Source of the DNA: Micromonospora_J zhanjiangensis
GTDB taxonomy: Bacteria > Actinomycetota > Actinomycetes > Mycobacteriales > Micromonosporaceae
Assembly: GCF_042650605.1 (NCBI RefSeq)
Contig: NZ_JBHSBN010000010.1
Coordinates: 155,027-219,026 of the forward strand
Direction of reading: 5' to 3'
DNA: 64,000 bases
The position numbers were made by a program, and so were the translations under genes. Positions 8,580-16,900 of the stretch are shown here, in pieces. Every line of letters begins with the position of its first letter. Within the stretch, counting starts at the first letter, position 1. The notes under the pieces are model-generated. The model did not search any database and was not told the DNA's origin. It worked only from the letters and a program-made list of their open reading frames with translations.

Positions 8580-9404
8580 ATGCGGCACCCACAGGCCCAG
8601 GTCCACCGCATGTTCGAGCTCATCGAGCCCATCGCCACCGTCACGTTGTCCGAGGGGCCGAACGAGGCGTTCCTGGCTCTCGGCATGCGCAACTACTGGG
8701 ACGGATACTTCGCGGGTCGGGCCGCGCCGCTTGGGCTGGCACCGGCCGAGGTGGTGCACGCGGTCTTCTACAACTTCGCCGACGGCGAGGTGGCTCGGCA
8801 CATCCCGTGGGTCTGGGGAAAGATCACCCCGCAGGAGGCGATCGCCGTACGCGAGCGGGCCAGCGCCGCGACGCTGCGGCAGAAGATGGGGGAACTCGCC
8901 GATTCCCCGGGTCTGGTGCGGGTCGCCGACCTCGCCACCCGCGCGGCGGTCAGCGCGCCGATCGAGGGCCGGGTGCTGTACGCCGGGCTCCGAGCGCTCA
9001 AGGTGCCCGAGGAGCCGGTGGCCAGGCTCTGGCACGCGGCGACGCTGTTGCGGGAACACCGCGGGGACGGCCACAACGCCGCCCTCGTCGCCCACGGCAT
9101 CGGCGGCACCGAGGCTCACGTCCTCCTCGCACTGTCCCTCGGGATGCGGGCGGAGGAGTTCGGCCGGGTCCACCACCTGCCCAAGGCGCAGCTGGCCGCT
9201 GTCGTCGACGGGCTGCGCGGCCGCGGCCTCGTGGACGACGCCGGCAAGTTCACCGACGCCGGCCGGGAGGTCAAGGAACGGATCGAGGCCCGCACCGACG
9301 AACTGGCTGCGCCGGCGTACGACGTGCTCAGCTCGGACGAACTCGACGAGCTGATGGCGGGGCTCGAACCGATCGCCGCCGCGGTGCAGGCCGCCGACGA
9401 CTGA
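8580..9404 (+). CDS. SCO6745-family (SalK-like) helix-turn-helix protein
   Basis: 274 residues, soluble. The start 'AQVHRMFELIEPIATVTLSEGPNEAFLALGMRNYWDGYFAGRAAPLG' and the middle 'LREHRGDGHNAALVAHGIGGTEAHVLLAL' are characteristic of the actinobacterial SCO6745 (older name SalK) family. The C-terminal part 'LAAVVDGLRGRGLVDDAGKFTDAGREVKERIEARTDEL' is a winged-helix-like segment. The biochemical function of the family is not settled in my knowledge. The ATG at 8580 follows AGGAGAGGCC at good spacing. It is a single-gene unit diverging from the type VII operon; nothing nearby suggests a partner. Confidence 0.8.
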   Translation: MRHPQAQVHRMFELIEPIATVTLSEGPNEAFLALGMRNYWDGYFAGRAAPLGLAPAEVVHAVFYNFADGEVARHIPWVWGKITPQEAIAVRERASAATLRQKMGELADSPGLVRVADLATRAAVSAPIEGRVLYAGLRALKVPEEPVARLWHAATLLREHRGDGHNAALVAHGIGGTEAHVLLALSLGMRAEEFGRVHHLPKAQLAAVVDGLRGRGLVDDAGKFTDAGREVKERIEARTDELAAPAYDVLSSDELDELMAGLEPIAAAVQAADD

Positions 9405-9498
9405 ACTGGCGCATTCGGCCAACGGCAGGTCGCCGAGGGGCCAATTGCCGAAATGGCGGCAGCCGGCTGCTGGAGACCCCGAAGCCGAATTGTGGTCA

Positions 9499-10023
9499 TC
9501 AACGAGGGTGGCGCGGGCTCTCGGTAGGAGTTTTTCCTCGTTGCCGGGGGGTCTGTCTGGCTGATGGCTTACCGGGTTGGCCCCTACCCGGCCAGTACGG
9601 CGGCGGGTTGACCACGGGGTCCACGATCTCGAACTGGCTCTTGTTGCTGCGCACGGACTTGAGCAGGACCAGTCTTTGGCCGCAAGCGGCCTCAAGCTCC
9701 GGAAGAGCGGCCGTCAGGCCGACGACAACCGTCGCTATCGCGCTCGCGGTTGCCGCGGCACCGGTCCCGACCTGCTGGAAGCGAACATGGTGGAAGCCGT
9801 GCTTGCGTATCAACTTGCATTCGTTCTCGTGGTAGAGCTGGTTTAGGTCTGCGGTCACCAGCGCTTCGTACCCTCGAGCGGCCATGTCGGGCAGGAGGTG
9901 GACGTCCTTCTTGCGTTTCCAGCCGATCGACTAGACGTGGTCGACGGTGTGACGGGACCTGAACATGTGGCGCAGCGGTTCGATCACAGGCTCTGGCACC
10001 TGCTCGTCAAGCAGTATCTTCAA
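9499..10023 (-). pseudogene. PIN-like (DUF5615-type) toxin gene interrupted by an amber codon
   Basis: Starting at TTG 10023, 4 nt after the upstream gene's stop codon, the frame reads 'LKILLDEQVPEPVIEPLRHM'. It runs 30 codons to 'HTVDHV', meets TAG at 9933-9931, and continues without another stop to 9499 ('SIGWKRKKDVHLLPDMAARGYEALVTADLNQLY'). The combined protein (174 codons) has the start 'LLDE' and the 'GWKxKKD...D..AA..GY.A..T.D' core of PIN-like/DUF5615 RNases paired with DUF433 antitoxins. The stop sits where homologs keep reading; CAG to TAG is one transition. A product restarted at ATG 9885 would lack the first acidic residues and be inactive. A sequencing error or readthrough cannot be excluded. 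Confidence 0.75.
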
Positions 10024-10026
10024 TTG

Positions 10027-10665
10027 TCATGCCGTCCGCTTGTTGGCGTCCCGCCTGTTGTATGTCCGGACGTAGCGGTCGAACTCCACCGCGCCGGTCA
10101 CGCCCGCTTCGTGGACCGAGGGGTAGAAGTAGCGGATGTCCGCGACTGCCAGGCCGTCCGTCGCAAGGCTCGATATCGTGCTGTAGGGGATGCGGGTGTC
10201 CTCAACGACCGGGAAGCCGTGCAGCACGTCCGGGTCGATCTCGATGCCGGCTTTCGGTCTGCGCAGCGGGACGATCCGCGCTCCCGTCCATCCTTCGAAC
10301 TCCCCGAGCACGTCCTTCATGCTTATGAGCAGGGTCTGGCCCGGTCGGTTGAGGATGTCGACCTGCTCGCCCTCGGTGGCCCAGACGATGGTGCGTCCGT
10401 CGCCGAAGAGCCGGTAGTCGGCGAGGTGGTCGACGTCGGTGAGGTCCTGCAGGTTGGCCAGCGCCTTCCGGATTTTCTGTAGCGAGAACTCGGCTCGGAG
10501 CGCCGCGACCGTACGGATCGCGATGAGATCCCTGAAGCTGTATTGGATCGGCCTGGTCGAACTCGTCTCGGGGGCCAGAATCGGTGATGCCCCCGACCGC
10601 CAGCGGCGAAGTTGGTGGACTGTCACCCCACCGAGCGCTGCTGTCAACGCTTCGGGGTAAGCCAC
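10027..10665 (-). CDS. MerR-like HTH plus DUF433 antitoxin-type protein
   Basis: 212 residues. The N-terminal 75 residues are a MerR-type helix-turn-helix ('VTVHQLRRWRSG' then 'YSFRDLIAIRTVAALRAE' and 'SLQKIRKALANL'). The C-terminal part (about 145-195) is a DUF433 domain: 'GFPVVEDTRIPYSTISSLATDGLAVADIRYFYPSVHEAGVTGAVEF'. In such pairs DUF433 binds and neutralises the PIN-like toxin, and the HTH represses the operon. The GTG start at 10665 is preceded by GGGAG at 7 nt spacing. The toxin frame follows after 3 nt but is broken, so this antitoxin probably has no active partner here. Confidence 0.8.
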   Translation of the reverse strand: MAYPEALTAALGGVTVHQLRRWRSGASPILAPETSSTRPIQYSFRDLIAIRTVAALRAEFSLQKIRKALANLQDLTDVDHLADYRLFGDGRTIVWATEGEQVDILNRPGQTLLISMKDVLGEFEGWTGARIVPLRRPKAGIEIDPDVLHGFPVVEDTRIPYSTISSLATDGLAVADIRYFYPSVHEAGVTGAVEFDRYVRTYNRRDANKRTA

Positions 10666-10847
10666 GACCGTCTCCCACCTTCGCTACCGAACCGGTGCTG
10701 CCCACCTTACTTTACGTGTGAGCCAAGGTCGCGTTCCGTGTTCGGCGAGTTGCGAGTCCCGCCGAACCCGAAACCGTTGCCCGTGCCCGACCACCTGTGT
10801 CATGGTCCCGGCTCGACGTCCCAAGTCGCGGCGACGAAAAAGCGCCG

Positions 10848-12068
10848 TCACTGTCGCATCAGACCAACGGCGGTGGCGAGGCCGGTGACGTCGGCGAGGG
10901 CCGGTCCGGCCCGGAGGACGGCCGCCAGCGCGGTGCGCGCGGCCGGGCGGAGGCGGGTTTCGGCGGGGGCGAGGCGGTCGGCGGTGACCAGGGCGTGGCC
11001 GGCGGCACGGTGGTCGCCGACGTTGAGGTACGCGCGGGTGATGTCGATGAGGTGGGCGGCCCGGTGTTCGGCGGGCAGGCGCGGCCAGCGGTCGCTGCCG
11101 GTCACCTCAAGGTGGGTGGCGATGGCCCGCTCGTTGTCGCCGAGTTCGAGGGCGACCAGGGCGCGGGCGATCTCCACGACGGTCGGCCCGAACCCGAGTT
11201 CGTCGGCGCCGTCGTGGTCGAGCTTGTCCCCGTACCCGTGGGCGAGGTCGGTGGCGCGGACGGTGAGTTCGTGGGCGCTGCTGGCGTCGCCGCAGCCGGC
11301 GGCGGCGAGGGCGGCCTGGACGAGCAGGGTGCCGGCCAGGGCGGCCTCGGCCGGCGCGGGCTCGCGCGCCGGCGGCGGCGCGAGACGGTGTACGGCGGTG
11401 ATGGTGGCGGCCAGCGCCAGGCGGCCTCGGTCCAGGCTGCGGAGCGCCTGGGCGAGGGGGATCACGGCCAGGCCGGTCCGGTGGGGGTCGGACACGGCGG
11501 TGCCGATCGCGCGGTCGGCGGCGAGCCAGGCGAGGTCCGGCTCGCCGAGTTTGACCAGTACGTGCGCGGCGAGGCGGTAGACGCGTACCAGTGGGTCGGT
11601 GGTGGGTGCGGACCGTGGGGTGCGGCGGGCGGCGGTGAGCAGGTCGGGCAGCAGGCGCAGCACCTGCGGGTGTTGGGCGTGCCGGTAGGCCGCCCAGGCG
11701 TAGCCGACCTGGTCGGCGAGTTCCGGTGTGGCCGGTGGTGGCGGTCCGCGGTGGGCGCCGGGTGGGTCGTAGCAGGCCAGGGCCGCTCGTACGCGGTCCA
11801 CGGCGGCGGCGGTGCCGGTGGCCGGCTCGGGTCGGGGGTCCTGGTCGAGCAGGAGGTCCGGGGTGACGCCGAGGGCTTGCGCGACCAGCTCGATGACCGA
11901 GACCCGGTCGAGTCGCCGGACGCCACGTTCGACCTTGTCGACCCAGCTCACCGAGCGGCCGACTCGGTCGGCGAAGACCTGCTGGCTGATGCCGAGCCGG
12001 GTCCGTAGTCGGGCCACCCGGCGGCCGATCGGCAGGTCGGCGGCGGCCCGCGTATCGGGGGCGGTCAT
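10848..12068 (-). CDS. XRE-family regulator with C-terminal TPR-like region
   Basis: 406 residues. An HTH_31/XRE domain occupies about residues 12-70 ('RVARLRTRLGISQQVFADRVGRSVSWVDKVERGVRRLDRVSVIELVAQAL'). The long helical remainder has Ala/Leu-rich repeats ('RVYRLAAHVLVKLGEPDLAWLAADRAIGTAV'), typical of actinobacterial XRE proteins with a TPR-like sensor. Target genes are unknown. The ATG at 12068 overlaps the TGA of the 47-codon gene upstream (12065-12068), so the two are cotranscribed and probably coupled. A far upstream in-frame start would extend the protein over the small gene and is rejected for lack of a conserved start or ribosome site. Confidence 0.8.
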   Translation of the reverse strand: MTAPDTRAAADLPIGRRVARLRTRLGISQQVFADRVGRSVSWVDKVERGVRRLDRVSVIELVAQALGVTPDLLLDQDPRPEPATGTAAAVDRVRAALACYDPPGAHRGPPPPATPELADQVGYAWAAYRHAQHPQVLRLLPDLLTAARRTPRSAPTTDPLVRVYRLAAHVLVKLGEPDLAWLAADRAIGTAVSDPHRTGLAVIPLAQALRSLDRGRLALAATITAVHRLAPPPAREPAPAEAALAGTLLVQAALAAAGCGDASSAHELTVRATDLAHGYGDKLDHDGADELGFGPTVVEIARALVALELGDNERAIATHLEVTGSDRWPRLPAEHRAAHLIDITRAYLNVGDHRAAGHALVTADRLAPAETRLRPAARTALAAVLRAGPALADVTGLATAVGLMRQ

Positions 12069-12208
12069 CGGCGGGTCGTCCGGATCAGGGTGTGGGTGGT
12101 CGCGCCGCAGCGCGGGCACCAGCGTGACTTGACCCGGAACGCGAACAGTCCGATCAGGAATCCGGGCACCAGGCCGACCAGCACGGTCAGCGCGACTCGG
12201 AGGAGCAC
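12065..12208 (-). CDS. 47-residue membrane microprotein with Cys-x2-Cys knuckle
   Basis: GTG start at 12208 preceded by GAAGGTGAG. The product begins MLLRVALTVLVGLVPGFLIG, forming one transmembrane helix (about 2-24). A short basic linker follows, then C-P-R-C-G (CPRCG at about 31-35) with a single downstream His, and a basic end (LIRTTRR). The CPxCG knuckle followed by T-T-H-T is what one sees in zinc-ribbon fragments; one more ligand would be needed for full zinc binding. Its stop overlaps the XRE start (ATGA), so it is probably a real, coupled gene. Its role is unknown; it could tether or signal to the regulator. Confidence 0.55.
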   Translation of the reverse strand: MLLRVALTVLVGLVPGFLIGLFAFRVKSRWCPRCGATTHTLIRTTRR

Positions 12209-12386
12209 GGGCGCTCTCACCTTCTGGCATGGCCGGGGGTCGGGGCGTTGCCGCGCCCACGACCCCCGGCCGGTACCACTGTGCGAGGGAGGTCTGACAA
12301 ATTTCTGCTGGCGACGCCACCGACGGTGATCGGCACGTCCGGCGCACACGCTGCGGGTTTGCTCGGTGTGCTCCGAACAGAGTCGC

Positions 12387-12400
12387 GCATCAAGTGATGC
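12387..12400. promoter_or_regulatory. GCATCA-AG-TGATGC dyad between divergent XRE genes
   Basis: GCATCAAGTGATGC is a 6-2-6 inverted repeat in the 277-bp gap between the microprotein/XRE unit (leftward) and the DUF5753 XRE gene (rightward). It is placed about 85 bp before the latter's start. An XRE operator is the natural reading. The rest of the gap shows no other clear signal. Confidence 0.4.
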
Positions 12401-12485
12401 AAAACAAGAGAGTGCGCATGATCAATACGAGAGACGCATGTGTTCAGGGGCAGACGAGCCGCCGGGATTGGTGCAGAATCACGAC

Positions 12486-13346
12486 ATGCCTCGATTCACG
12501 CCAGCGACGCCACGCTCCCGACGGCTCGGCCGGGAGCTGCGCAAGCTCCGCGAAGCCAAAGGACTGACCGGCGAGGAGACCGCGAAGCTTGTTCGTTGCT
12601 CGACGTCACGGATTAGCCGGATCGAGTCCGGCGAGATCAAACCGCGGGCCGGCGACGTGATGGAGCTGCTGGTCGCGTACAGCGTGAGCTTCGACGAGGA
12701 GCCGGGTCGCGGCCTGTTGAAGCAGGCGCGCGAGCTGCGTGAGGACGGCTGGTGGCAGCGGCTCGGCGGCAAGTACGCGACGTACATCGCCTATGAGATC
12801 GAGGCCGTCGAACTCAAAAACTTCGAGCCGATGCTGGTGCCCGGACTGTTGCAGACCGAGCGGTACGCCCGCGAGGTCAACATGGTCGGTCGGGAGACCG
12901 ACCCGGACACCGTCAAGCAGCGGGTCGCCGCTCGCATGACCCGACAGGAGGTGCTGCACCGGAAGCCGATCCCGCTCCGGATGCACGCCATCCTGTCCGA
13001 GGCGTCCGTGCGGACGGAGGTTGGCGGTCCGGACGTCCTCCGTGAGCAGCTCGACCACCTGGTCACATTGAGCCGGCTGCCCAACGTCACGATCCAGGTG
13101 CTGCGCTTCGAGGCCGGCGCGCACCTCGCGGACAGCAGCGGCTTCGCCTACATGACCTTCGCGCAGGACGATCCACCGCTCGGCTACGTCGAGACCCTGG
13201 CCGGCGAACTGTTCCTTGAGTCAAAGCTCGACCTGGCGAGACTGTCGGCGGCGTACGACAATCTGAAGACACTGGCCATGTCGCCGGCCGAGTCCGTCAA
13301 GTTCATCAAGGAGCTGAGCAAGCATGGAGCGCAACGTCTGGCGTAA
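12486..13346 (+). CDS. XRE HTH regulator with DUF5753 domain
   Basis: 286 residues. The XRE helix-turn-helix is at about residues 12-68 ('LGRELRKLREAKGLTGEETAKLVRCSTSRISRIESGEIKPRAGDV'). The DUF5753 domain fills about 95-275, with the typical 'YEIEAVELKNFEPMLVPGLLQTERYAREV' and 'VLRFEAGAHLADSSGFAYMTFA'. This is a very common Streptomyces/Micromonospora regulator type that acts with a small DUF397 protein, encoded immediately downstream with a 23-nt overlap. ATG 12486 is chosen because it starts right before the conserved basic HTH leader; the in-frame extension upstream is not of HTH character. Confidence 0.9.
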   Translation: MPRFTPATPRSRRLGRELRKLREAKGLTGEETAKLVRCSTSRISRIESGEIKPRAGDVMELLVAYSVSFDEEPGRGLLKQARELREDGWWQRLGGKYATYIAYEIEAVELKNFEPMLVPGLLQTERYAREVNMVGRETDPDTVKQRVAARMTRQEVLHRKPIPLRMHAILSEASVRTEVGGPDVLREQLDHLVTLSRLPNVTIQVLRFEAGAHLADSSGFAYMTFAQDDPPLGYVETLAGELFLESKLDLARLSAAYDNLKTLAMSPAESVKFIKELSKHGAQRLA

Positions 13347-13515
13347 GTCGAGCCGCTCCGGTAGCAACGGTCAGTGCGTCGAGGTACGCGACCGGGGCAC
13401 CCAGGTCGACGTCCGCGACTCTAAGGCGCGCACCGTTGAGACGCTGAGCTTCAATCTCACCGCGTGGACTGCCTTTACCAGCCACCTCAAGGCCAGCGGC
13501 AGCCGCACGCAGTGA
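13324..13515 (+). CDS. DUF397 protein
   Basis: 63 residues matching DUF397 from end to end: 'WRKSSRSGSNGQCVEVRD' at the start, 'VDVRDSK' in the middle and 'WTAFTSHLK' near the end. It begins inside the 3' end of the XRE/DUF5753 gene (23-nt overlap) with GGAG at 13306 as ribosome site, so it is translationally coupled. In characterised pairs the DUF397 protein is the partner, sometimes antidote-like, of the XRE protein in developmental or antibiotic regulation. Here it borders the defence-like operon; a regulatory link is possible but unproven. Confidence 0.9.
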   Translation: MERNVWRKSSRSGSNGQCVEVRDRGTQVDVRDSKARTVETLSFNLTAWTAFTSHLKASGSRTQ

Positions 13516-13995
13516 ATCGTCCGTGGTTGGCATCTCCGATGCCGGGGATTGTCTGGGTGCTTGGCTCCGCAGTTTGTTCTGCATCGGATCTTCAGCCACC
13601 GTCCGTGACACCGACCTGCCCGAGGCGGTTAGCCGCGTGCCGCTAGCCGATGTCCGTGGGCAGCAGGGCCCGCTACTGGCACGGCGCCACCGCCAGCGCT
13701 AGCGTCACCGCCAGCGCCTCCGGCGGACGCGATACCGACGCGGTCTTTCACCCCAAACACGGAGGGCGGCCGCAAGATCCCAGACGGCACCGCCTGGTCG
13801 TAAAGCGTCGCCCCGGCCGAAACCCACGAGACGCAGCGCGCCGAGCCGTTGGCCCTTGGCTGGTGGCGCGGGCCGCCCTGTTGTCGGAAATCCGACGCAC
13901 TGCCGAGCGCGCTTGACGCCCTATCCTAAAGGGCTTTACCTCGGGCCCCTGGTCCGGCGGGTCGCTTTGCTCGCGTCGACCGATATGGAGACGGA
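13516..13995. other. 480-bp gap before the helicase operon
   Basis: No credible gene. A frame at 13650-13916 has no ribosome site or recognisable composition. The gap contains a short direct repeat (CACCGCCAGCGC twice, near 13690-13720). It also holds a 6-2-6 dyad GTCGGAAATCCGAC at 13883-13896, a possible -35 TTGACG at 13913-13918 with TTACCT 17 bp later, and a small hairpin GCCCT-N7-AGGGC (13918-13934) overlapping that promoter. These sites make it the likely control region of the downstream operon. Confidence 0.5.
13883..13941 (+). promoter_or_regulatory. Putative promoter and operator of the helicase operon
   Basis: Dyad GTCGGA-AA-TCCGAC (13883-13896) lies directly upstream of TTGACG (13913-13918), N17, TTACCT (13936-13941). 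A second dyad GCCCT/AGGGC lies between the two hexamers. The first ATG of the operon is 55 bp further on. The -10 match is weak, so the promoter is tentative; the dyads are exact. Confidence 0.4.
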
Positions 13996-16900
13996 ATGGT
14001 GATGATCCAACCGGATGTGCTCAGCCGCGTCCAGCACGCCGCCGGTCAGTGGGCCGACCAACTGATCGACTTCGGCCAACGCAACACACTGCTCTACTTC
14101 AAGGACCGGCAGGCCACCACGCTCGACCTCGCCGAGGCCGCCGACGAGGGCATCGCGGATCTCCTTCGCGGGCAGAAGGTCCGGCTGCGGACACTCTTCC
14201 CCGATCAAGCGCGCCACGACGCCGCCTGCAAGGCTGCGCGCGCTCTCCGCCGCAAGCTGGTCGAGCTGGAGGAGGAGCAGGGCATCCAGGCTGGTTGGGT
14301 GGCTCGGGGCCTGCTCTGCATGGTTGGTCCGTACACCCGTGGTTCCGCACGGATGCCGGCGCTCCGGGCGCCGTTGATCCTGCATCAAATGGCACTGGAC
14401 AGCCGAACGGCGACGGAGAACGACTTCACGCTGGAACTCTCCGACACTCCGGAGATCAACCCCGTGTTGCTCTACGCCCTGGAGCGACAGTACGGCGTCG
14501 AGTCGGACATCGGTGCCCTCGCCGACCAGCTGAACCTGATGCTGGCGGAGACCACCGACCCTGAGCACCAACTGACCGCCGCTTACGAGCTGATAGCCAA
14601 GGCGGTTGCCCCGAGTGGGCTGCCGCTCAGACTGGAAGCGGCGCTGAACGCGGGCGTCTTCAGCTTCGACAAGCTGGCGATGGTGAAGGATCTGCGTGAC
14701 TCTGCCGAGTTGCTGGCGTCCCATCCGGTGGTCGGTGCGATGGCCGGCGACGCGGCCGCCAGACAGCAGTTGCGCGTCGAGCCCGTCTCGGGGGCCAGCT
14801 CCAGCGCTGACCGGGTCGACCCGGTCAAGGAGTTCCTGGTCCACGACGCCGACTCGTCCCAGCAGTGCGCCATCGACGCGGTGTTGTCCGGTCGGCACGT
14901 GGTCATCGAGGGACCACCCGGCACCGGCAAGAGCCAGACCATCGCGAACATCATCGCGTACATGGCGGCGATGGGTCGCAGCGTACTGTTCGTCTCCGAG
15001 AAGCGCGCGGCCATCGAGGCGGTGATGAATCGGCTCGGGGATGTCGGGCTCGACAACCTCGTGTTCGACCTGCACGATCGCAAGATCAATAAGCGCCAGG
15101 TCGCCCAGCGCATCGCCGAGGTCCTGACCCAGGCCGGCGCCGAACCGCCGGTGGACGTCGGAGATCTGCACCGGCGTCTGCAGAACCGACGTGGCACGGC
15201 ACGGCGGCACCCCGCCGAGCTGCACGAGATTCGGCGGCCCTGGGATCTGAGCGCGTTCCAGGTGATCGAGAGACTGCTCGGCCTCCCCTCCTACGACGTC
15301 AGCGCCTATAGTCTTCGCGCTTCGAGTCTGCGGAACCTGGACCGGACCGCTGTCGAAGCCGCCCGGGAGGACCTCCGATCATTCGTGGACCGCGACGGTC
15401 TACGGATCTGGCGGGGCGAGTCGCCGTGGTCCAGGGCCGCGATCCACAGCCCGGACGACGTGGACAAGGTCCTCGTTCACCTCGATGGCCTGGCCGCCGA
15501 CGCGTTGCAGGGCGCGCAGCGTCAGATCCGCGAACTGGTCGACCGGGCAGGCCTGGACGTACCCGACGATCTCACCGCATGGACGGATCTCTTCGACCTG
15601 CTCGGCGAGGTGGAGCGGAGCATCGCTACCTATGGTGAGCAGGTCTTCGGCCCGGAGCTGGACGACTTCGTCTACGCGACCGCGACTCGGCGCCAACGGC
15701 CGCGCCGGCCGGATTCGATCGGGCTGGTCCGCCGGCTGCGGATACGCCGGGATCTGCGACGCACCTGTCCGGCCGCCCCGCGAAAGCGGGCCGAGATGCA
15801 CCAGGGCCTCGCCGCGGCGGCGAACCAACGTGAACGGTGGCACAAGCTCAGCCGCCAGGACAGTACACCCACCGCCATAGCCGAGGCGGATCTCTGCATG
15901 TCGTCCTTCGTCAGGGTGCGTAACCACCTCGCCGCGGTGGCGGCCTGCGCCCGCATCGACGGCCTCGATCGGGGATCGGCCGCCACGGCGGCCAATACCC
16001 TTGCCGAGCTGCAGGCCGACCGTCACACCGTGTTTCGGATGCCGGACCTGAATCAGCAGCAGGAACGCTTCCGTGCGCTGGGGCTGGGCCCGATGCTCGA
16101 CGACCTGGCTGCGCGACACGTCTCGGGTGAGGAGGCCGCGGCGGTCCTACTGTGTGCCTGGCTCCAGGTCGTGCTCGACGAGATGCGCATGAGAGTGCCG
16201 CACCTCGGTCAGTTCGTGGGGCAGCAGCACGCCGCTGTGGTCGATGAGTTCCGCGCTGCTGATACCGCGCACATCCAGGCGGCGGCTCGACGCGTACGTC
16301 GCAACGTTGCGGTCAACCTGCGCAAGGTCCGGGACGCCCATCCCGAGCAGAACTCCCTCGTCCGGACGCAGGCCGCCAAGAAGACCCGCCACATGCCGTT
16401 GCGCAAGCTGGTCAGTGGTGCGCCGGAGGTCCTGCTCGCCGCGTTTCCGTGCTGGGCCATGTCGCCGCTCGTCGTCAGCCGCATCCTTCCAGCCGAGCGG
16501 CACTTCGACATGGTCGTCTTCGACGAGGCAAGCCAGATTGAGCCGCACGACGCGGTCACGTCGATCATGCGTGGAACGCAGCTCGTCGTGGCGGGCGACC
16601 CGAAGCAGCTTCCGCCCACACCGTTCTTCCGACGGCTGGTCCAACAAACCGCCTCCGCCGAGGACGACGACCTCGGCGACGAGAATCTGGAGGACTACGA
16701 GTCCATCCTCGACGTCCTCGGCGGCCTGATCTCCGATCGGCATCGGCTCACTTGGCACTACCGAAGCCGGGACGAACGTCTGATCGCCTTCTCGAACGTC
16801 GAGATCTACGACCGGTCGCTGGTCACATTCCCCGGTGTGCAGGTGGACAGCCCGCTCCGCCTGGAGGCGGTGGACGGCCGCGTCACCCCTGGGCAGAGCG

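Noticed and set aside
13650..13916. 88-codon rightward frame in the gap before the helicase operon
   Set aside because: No ribosome site, Arg/Ala-rich composition and a short direct repeat inside it; treated as non-coding.
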